DNA of 64,000 nucleotides from the NCBI GenBank assembly GCA_965233625.1, contig OZ247499.1, positions 744,001-808,000 of the forward strand, written 5' to 3'. Under the pieces are notes generated by a model. It was not told where the DNA came from. It saw only the letters and a program-made list of their open reading frames with translations, and ran no database searches. Positions 61,159-64,000 of this stretch are shown here, piece after piece; position 1 is the stretch's first letter, and every line of letters starts with the position of its first letter. Origin of the DNA: G965233625 sp965233625. Lineage in GTDB: Bacteria; Planctomycetota; Planctomycetia; Pirellulales; Pirellulaceae. A program made the position numbers and the translations under genes.

Positions 61159-61159
61159 C

Positions 61160-62300
61160 ACCTCTCGGCCCTGCAGAATTCCGGCGGCAACTTGGTGACG
61201 TCGTTCGCCGTGCACACGACAAAGACATCGCTTTCGTGATCGTTGAGCCAGCTGAGAAATTGACCAAACATCCGCGATGCGACGCCAGAGTCGCCGCTGC
61301 CGTTCAGCCCGGCGAACGCCTTCTCGGCTTCATCAACTAAGGCCACACAGGGAGCAAGTGCATCGATGATCTGGAGCGCTTTGCGGGTCCGTTCTTCCGA
61401 CTGCCCGACGAGCGAACCCATCAGGCTGCCCACGTCGAGCGTGACCACCGGGCGGCCCACTTCGTTTCCAAGCGACTTGCAGAACGCCGACTTGCCGCAG
61501 CCGGGCGGCGAAAGCAGCAGTACGCCGCGGGGCCGCTTGAGCGGGTTGCCGCGCGAAGGCTGCATCATGGCCCGCTTACAAAAAGCCTTGAGCGCTGACA
61601 GGCCACCGAGGGCGCTGAAATCTTCGCCGCCGCGGTGCAGCGAAAGCAGTCCACTCTTCTTAAGCGTTCCCGCCTTCAACTCCCAGACCGCCGCTGATGT
61701 AAGCCGGCTGTTGCGCACCAGTGACAAGCTGAACGCGTTTTCTGCTTCCATCCGCGTCAGACCTGCCGCTGCATCCAGCACCGTTTCCAGCTCAGCACCC
61801 TCCGGCAGTTCACCTTCTTCAGTAGCAATGCCGCGGGCGATCTCTGCAAGCTGCTCCCGGCTTGGCAGTTCATGTTCCAGCACAACAAACATCTTTTCGA
61901 GTTCCGTGGGAATCTGCACCACCGGCGCAAGCACCAAGACGATGGTGCGGTTCTGTTTGCCGGCGATGATCTGCCGGGCTAGGGCCTGCACAATCTCAGC
62001 GGACTGCATGAAGCGGTGAAAGTTCTGCAGCACGAGAACCGCCGTTCCATCCGGCGTGGCCATCGCGTTCACGGCGCGGATTGCAGCTAGAGGATCGCCG
62101 CCTGAACCGGCCTCAGCCTGGCCAGGGACGTTCAACCCAGCGTCGATGTCCCACGTGGCAAGGTGCCAATTTTCATTTCGACAAAGCTGGGCGATCTCCG
62201 AGAGCGCATCCTGATGTTCAAACGACTCGATCCAGATGCCTGTGAAGCAGGCACGGATGTATTCCGCAAGGTTTTCTTTCAGTGTCATACGGTAACTCAC
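61160..62300 (-). CDS. Ycf46-like AAA+ ATPase, 5' exon
   Basis: This exon encodes 380 residues from ATG 62300 (MSYRMTLKENLAEYIRACFTG). The N-terminal half is a Ycf46-type regulatory domain (GIWIESFEHQDALSEIAQL). The AAA core starts SALGGLSALKAFCKR, with Walker A LLSPPGCGKSAF, Walker B CVALVDEAEKAFAG, sensor 1 FVVCTANDVTKLP and the arginine-finger stretch CRAER at the splice site, continuing in the 3' exon with FDG. The neighbouring Ycf35-like DUF1257 and DUF2997 genes and this ATPase form a recurring set. The molecular role is unknown; a remodelling complex is inferred. Confidence 0.9.
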
Positions 62301-62345
62301 CTGTTATTAGACTTGGATGTGTAATTGCACTTAGGAAGCCGGGAC

Positions 62346-62519
62346 ATGTGGACACCGGGAATTCGCTCAGGAAAGCCAGAATGGCCCATACAGCAACGCA
62401 TCAGCTACTTCGACAGGGATGGGCACGGCATGGGGCCTAAAGACCGCCCCTGGGCTTATCAAGGAGTTTCTGGGGCAGATTATCGGTTTCCCTTAGACAG
62501 GAAGCCTCTCTGGCTGTAA
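62346..62519 (+). CDS. Possible 57-residue protein in the AAA+ leader
   Basis: ATG 62346 follows AGGAAG by eight bases and encodes MWTPGIRSGKPEWPIQQR, then YFDRDGHGMGPKDRPWAYQG and PLDRKPLWL. Composition is plausible for a folded protein but no family is known. The ORF runs opposite to the AAA+ gene in its 5' leader and ends exactly where the inverted repeat copy 2 starts. It may be chance. Confidence 0.3.
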   Translation: MWTPGIRSGKPEWPIQQRISYFDRDGHGMGPKDRPWAYQGVSGADYRFPLDRKPLWL

Positions 62520-62568
62520 TTTGACGGAAAACGCGTACTCCCACAGAGGTGCGTTTTTTCCGTCAAAA
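62519..62568. repeat. Inverted repeat element, copy 2
   Basis: TTTGACGGAAAA (62520-62531) and TTTTCCGTCAAA (62556-62567) repeat the arms of copy 1 (48741-48790), here extended by CGC/GCG with a two-base bulge. It lies between the AAA+ gene and DUF2997, in the leader of the former. Confidence 0.6.
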
Positions 62569-62632
62569 ATCGCTCCCAGGACATCCGGCAGCCGGGTAGC
62601 AACACCACCCCGCTGCGATGCAAATATTGTTC

Positions 62633-62649
62633 TAAAAAGTACTTTTGAA
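62633..62649. promoter_or_regulatory. Palindromic motif, identical to 43.8 kb
   Basis: TAAAAAGTACTTTTGAA, the same 17 bases as at 43803-43819, lies 14 bases beyond the DUF2997 stop, upstream of the AAA+ gene on the minus strand. It may drive or repress that gene. Two exact copies 19 kb apart in different contexts support a shared regulator. Confidence 0.5.
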
Positions 62650-62663
62650 GTGCAGGCGACCGG

Positions 62664-62858
62664 TTAGTTGCTTTGCTGTTGCGACTGCTGATGACCGGCC
62701 TGCTGATGGAACTCGGCAGTAAGCTGCTCGCTCTTCCTTTGCCCAAGCGCCTCTTCGATAAACTTACTAGCCTTACGGCACGCCTCACCAGCGAAGCCCT
62801 TGGTTTCAACGTGGGTCTCGCCGGCGGGCGACACGATGATTTCAATGATCTTGCTCAT
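62664..62858 (-). CDS. DUF2997 protein
   Basis: This 64-residue protein begins MSKIIEIIVSPAGETHVETKGFAG with EACRKASKFIEEALGQ, the entire DUF2997 signature, then a Gln-rich tail. Its ATG overlaps the DUF1257 stop (ATGA 62855-62858), so translation is coupled. DUF2997 occurs beside DUF1257 and Ycf46-like genes in several bacteria. It probably binds one of them; no function is known. Confidence 0.85.
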   Translation of the reverse strand: MSKIIEIIVSPAGETHVETKGFAGEACRKASKFIEEALGQRKSEQLTAEFHQQAGHQQSQQQSN

Positions 62859-63223
62859 GCGGCACCTCCGACGTTGATGGTGAGTTTAACGCTGCCATCG
62901 TCAAGCTTCTGTTCCGTAATCGTGTGGCCCTTCCTGTGCGACTCGATGCGGGCTTTCTCAACCGCGTACCGCTGCATGAATTCGTTCAGGCGTTCCTGCA
63001 CGCCCCAACGGCCGTTGTAGTTGTCGTACCGCAACTGACCGTTGGCGGTGTCGCAGACGACCGGGTAACGCCACCCTTCAAGGTGCACACTCCAGCCAGT
63101 CGCCTGACTGCTAAAAAGCTGCACCTCGCCTTCCACCGGTGCGGGCAACTTCAGACGCTCACAGGCGGCGCGGATCGCCGCCACGTCACGGACTTCTGTT
63201 TGAATCTCAACTATGTGTGACAC
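62855..63223 (-). CDS. DUF1257 (Ycf35-like) protein
   Basis: A GTG start at 63223 follows the perfect site AAGGAGGG by nine bases; the longer frame to 63349 has no such site. The product has 122 residues (VSHIVEIQTEVRDVAAIRAAC...) with the DUF1257 pattern LKLPAPVEGEVQLFSSQATGWSVHLEGW, YPVVCDT, YDNYNGRWGVQERLNEFMQRYAV. Family members occur in plastids as Ycf35 and in cyanobacteria. It heads the block that runs to 51.8 kb; the leader ahead of it carries an intrinsic terminator at 63284-63321. Confidence 0.87.
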   Translation of the reverse strand: MSHIVEIQTEVRDVAAIRAACERLKLPAPVEGEVQLFSSQATGWSVHLEGWRYPVVCDTANGQLRYDNYNGRWGVQERLNEFMQRYAVEKARIESHRKGHTITEQKLDDGSVKLTINVGGAA

Positions 63224-63278
63224 GTATGTACCCTCCTTTTTCAAATTTCGCTGAAACGGAATGTCCAGCAAGAAACGC

Positions 63279-63321
63279 AAAAACGCCCCGGAACAACCCG
63301 CACATGGGCCGCTCCGGGGCG
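63279..63321 (-). terminator. Terminator/attenuator in the DUF1257 leader
   Basis: CGCCCCGGA (63284-63292) pairs perfectly with TCCGGGGCG (63313-63321); on the minus strand five T follow. It lies about 56 bases upstream of the DUF1257 start with no minus-strand gene before it, so it could be an attenuator for the whole block. Confidence 0.6.
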
Positions 63322-63577
63322 CAATACGCCGCTGGGATTGCAGTTCCAACGGCTAAGGCGATCGCCTTCAAGTAACTTGACGCGTTTGTGGCTGATATTT
63401 AGCTATCAGGGCGTGTTCGCGCTGTCACGTCTTGCGTGACCAGACTTGTCGCCCCTGCCGGTAAAGATTTACCACCGCATGTCACTGCGGCGTGCTTGTA
63501 TCGACTACCTGAAGACTTTGATAGACTACCCATCAAATTCGTGTTCTCTGCACACTTCGGGCAACGAGTCTGTACAG

Positions 63578-63755
63578 ATGCAAAAGCTGAATGAGTACGC
63601 GCTGACTGCGGAAGCTGCGGAGATTCTGGGGGTGTCGCATAACACGCTGCGAACCTGGGTAGCGGACGGGAAGATTCCCGTTCACCGCAACCCGGCTAAC
63701 GGGTACCTTTCGTAAGACAAACCTAGCGATGTTTAATTCCTTACTCGCAGAGTAA
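63578..63755 (+). pseudogene. Excisionase/MerR-like HTH gene, frameshifted
   Basis: ATG 63578 encodes MQKLNEYALTAEAAEILGVSHN, then TLRTWVADGKIPVHRNPANGY, a standard MerR/excisionase HTH. The expected GYRLFRK is broken: after GGGTAC about five bases are missing, and stop TAA follows at 63713. In the other frame FRKTNLAMFNSLLAE continues to TAA 63753-63755. The gene is therefore probably inactive unless frameshifted. It directly precedes the DrmD-like gene. Confidence 0.68.
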
Positions 63756-63822
63756 ATGGTCCAAGTAAATTCAGCAGAGTCTGTTGCCATTACGAATGGT
63801 CAACGAGCGAAGAGCGATTTTT

Positions 63823-64000
63823 ATGAACGCAGCGACAACGACTCTAACTGTTCCCGAGCAAGGGCAATTAGTTCAAGTTCGATCCCGGCAGTGGGTTGTC
63901 AACGACGTAAGGCCTAGCAGCCTGCCGGGAAACTTATTGAAGCCTGAGTTTGAAGGTCCACAAAACTTGTTGACGCTATCTTCCGTTGAGGACGACGGTC
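63823..64000 (+). CDS. N-terminus of a DISARM DrmD-like helicase, partial
   Basis: ATG 63823 opens a frame that runs off the window: MNAATTTLTVPEQGQLVQVR, then SRQWVVNDVRPSSLPGN and NLLTLSSVEDDG (59 codons). QLVxVRxRQWVV plus LxSLSSVEDD resembles the start of SNF2-type helicase DrmD of class 1 DISARM, which restricts incoming phage DNA with methylases and DrmABC. Helicase motifs are beyond the edge, so this is based on a short N-terminal resemblance. It could still be another SNF2 helicase. Confidence 0.55.
   Translation, partial: MNAATTTLTVPEQGQLVQVRSRQWVVNDVRPSSLPGNLLKPEFEGPQNLLTLSSVEDDG

Larger units (their letters stand above)
58731..61159 (-). mobile_element. Complete group II intron
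   Basis: On the minus strand the intron starts GTGCGCC at 61159 and ends CCCTAC at 58731, after a domain V (58793-58827) and domain VI. Its removal joins AGGT to TCGATGGG and restores Glu-Arg-Phe-Asp-Gly in the AAA+ protein. The 2,429 nt element carries a full maturase gene. Insertion inside a conserved codon set of the host gene suggests site-specific retrohoming. Confidence 0.92.

Noticed and set aside
62480..62845. 121-residue minus ORF over DUF2997
   Set aside because: It is a different frame of the DUF2997 gene region, Ser/Arg-rich with no ribosome site.

Overview
The window looks like a planctomycete (Planctomycetota) chromosome. The clues are family content: two secreted sulfatases, a DUF1592/DUF1588/DUF1585 cytochrome-like protein next to a DUF1552 protein, a Gfo/Idh/MocA oxidoreductase tail, an FG-GAP/ASPIC-UnbV protein, an ECF sigma factor beside a transmembrane Ser/Thr kinase, and many lone genes with leaderless or TTG/GTG starts. 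No rRNA or species-diagnostic gene is present, so the genus cannot be named.

Positions 1-31,900 are ordinary chromosome. In order: the end of a Gfo/Idh/MocA oxidoreductase, glycerate 2-kinase, a membrane-anchored FG-GAP/ASPIC protein split by an in-frame TAG, an S49 lipoprotein whose nucleophile serine is glycine, two sulfatases flanking a Thr-Gln-Ala tRNA cluster, a TPR/AAA+ ATPase overlapping a TPR membrane protein, DNA polymerase IV, small metabolic enzymes, the DUF1592-DUF1552 pair, hisI with a RidA protein, xylulokinase, a CnoX-like thioredoxin, and a three-gene run of ROK kinase, Ppx/GppA and a degenerate GGDEF protein.

At 31,919 lies tRNA-Arg(ACG). A tyrosine recombinase ends 6 bases beyond it, and everything to the right reads as a mosaic genomic island continuing past the window. 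The left part carries an AlpA-like regulator, a WD40 protein, a Ser/Thr kinase, an ECF sigma factor, an XRE repressor and an IS21 relic cutting a J-domain gene. The middle part (39.8-48.8 kb) holds the least familiar genes: a stand-alone reverse transcriptase preceded by about 400 bases of strongly structured non-coding sequence, several unknown genes sharing a palindromic motif, and a 995-residue highly diverged family-B DNA polymerase with an exonuclease domain and an altered motif C.

After an intact IS5/IS427 element comes a mostly minus-strand block (51.8-63.2 kb): DUF1257 (Ycf35-like), DUF2997, a Ycf46-like AAA+ ATPase, a DUF3150-like protein, a caspase-FGE fusion, a three-domain sliding-clamp-like protein and small partners. 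The AAA+ gene is interrupted at its conserved Glu-Arg-Phe-Asp codons by a complete group II intron whose removal restores the frame exactly. The FGE end of the caspase fusion has the codon signature of a diversity-generating retroelement variable region. The right edge holds a frameshifted HTH gene and the first 59 codons of a protein resembling the DISARM helicase DrmD.

The most promising leads are the reverse transcriptase with structured RNA, the diverged polymerase B, the putative hypervariable caspase-FGE effector, and the Ycf46/DUF1257/DUF2997/clamp block.
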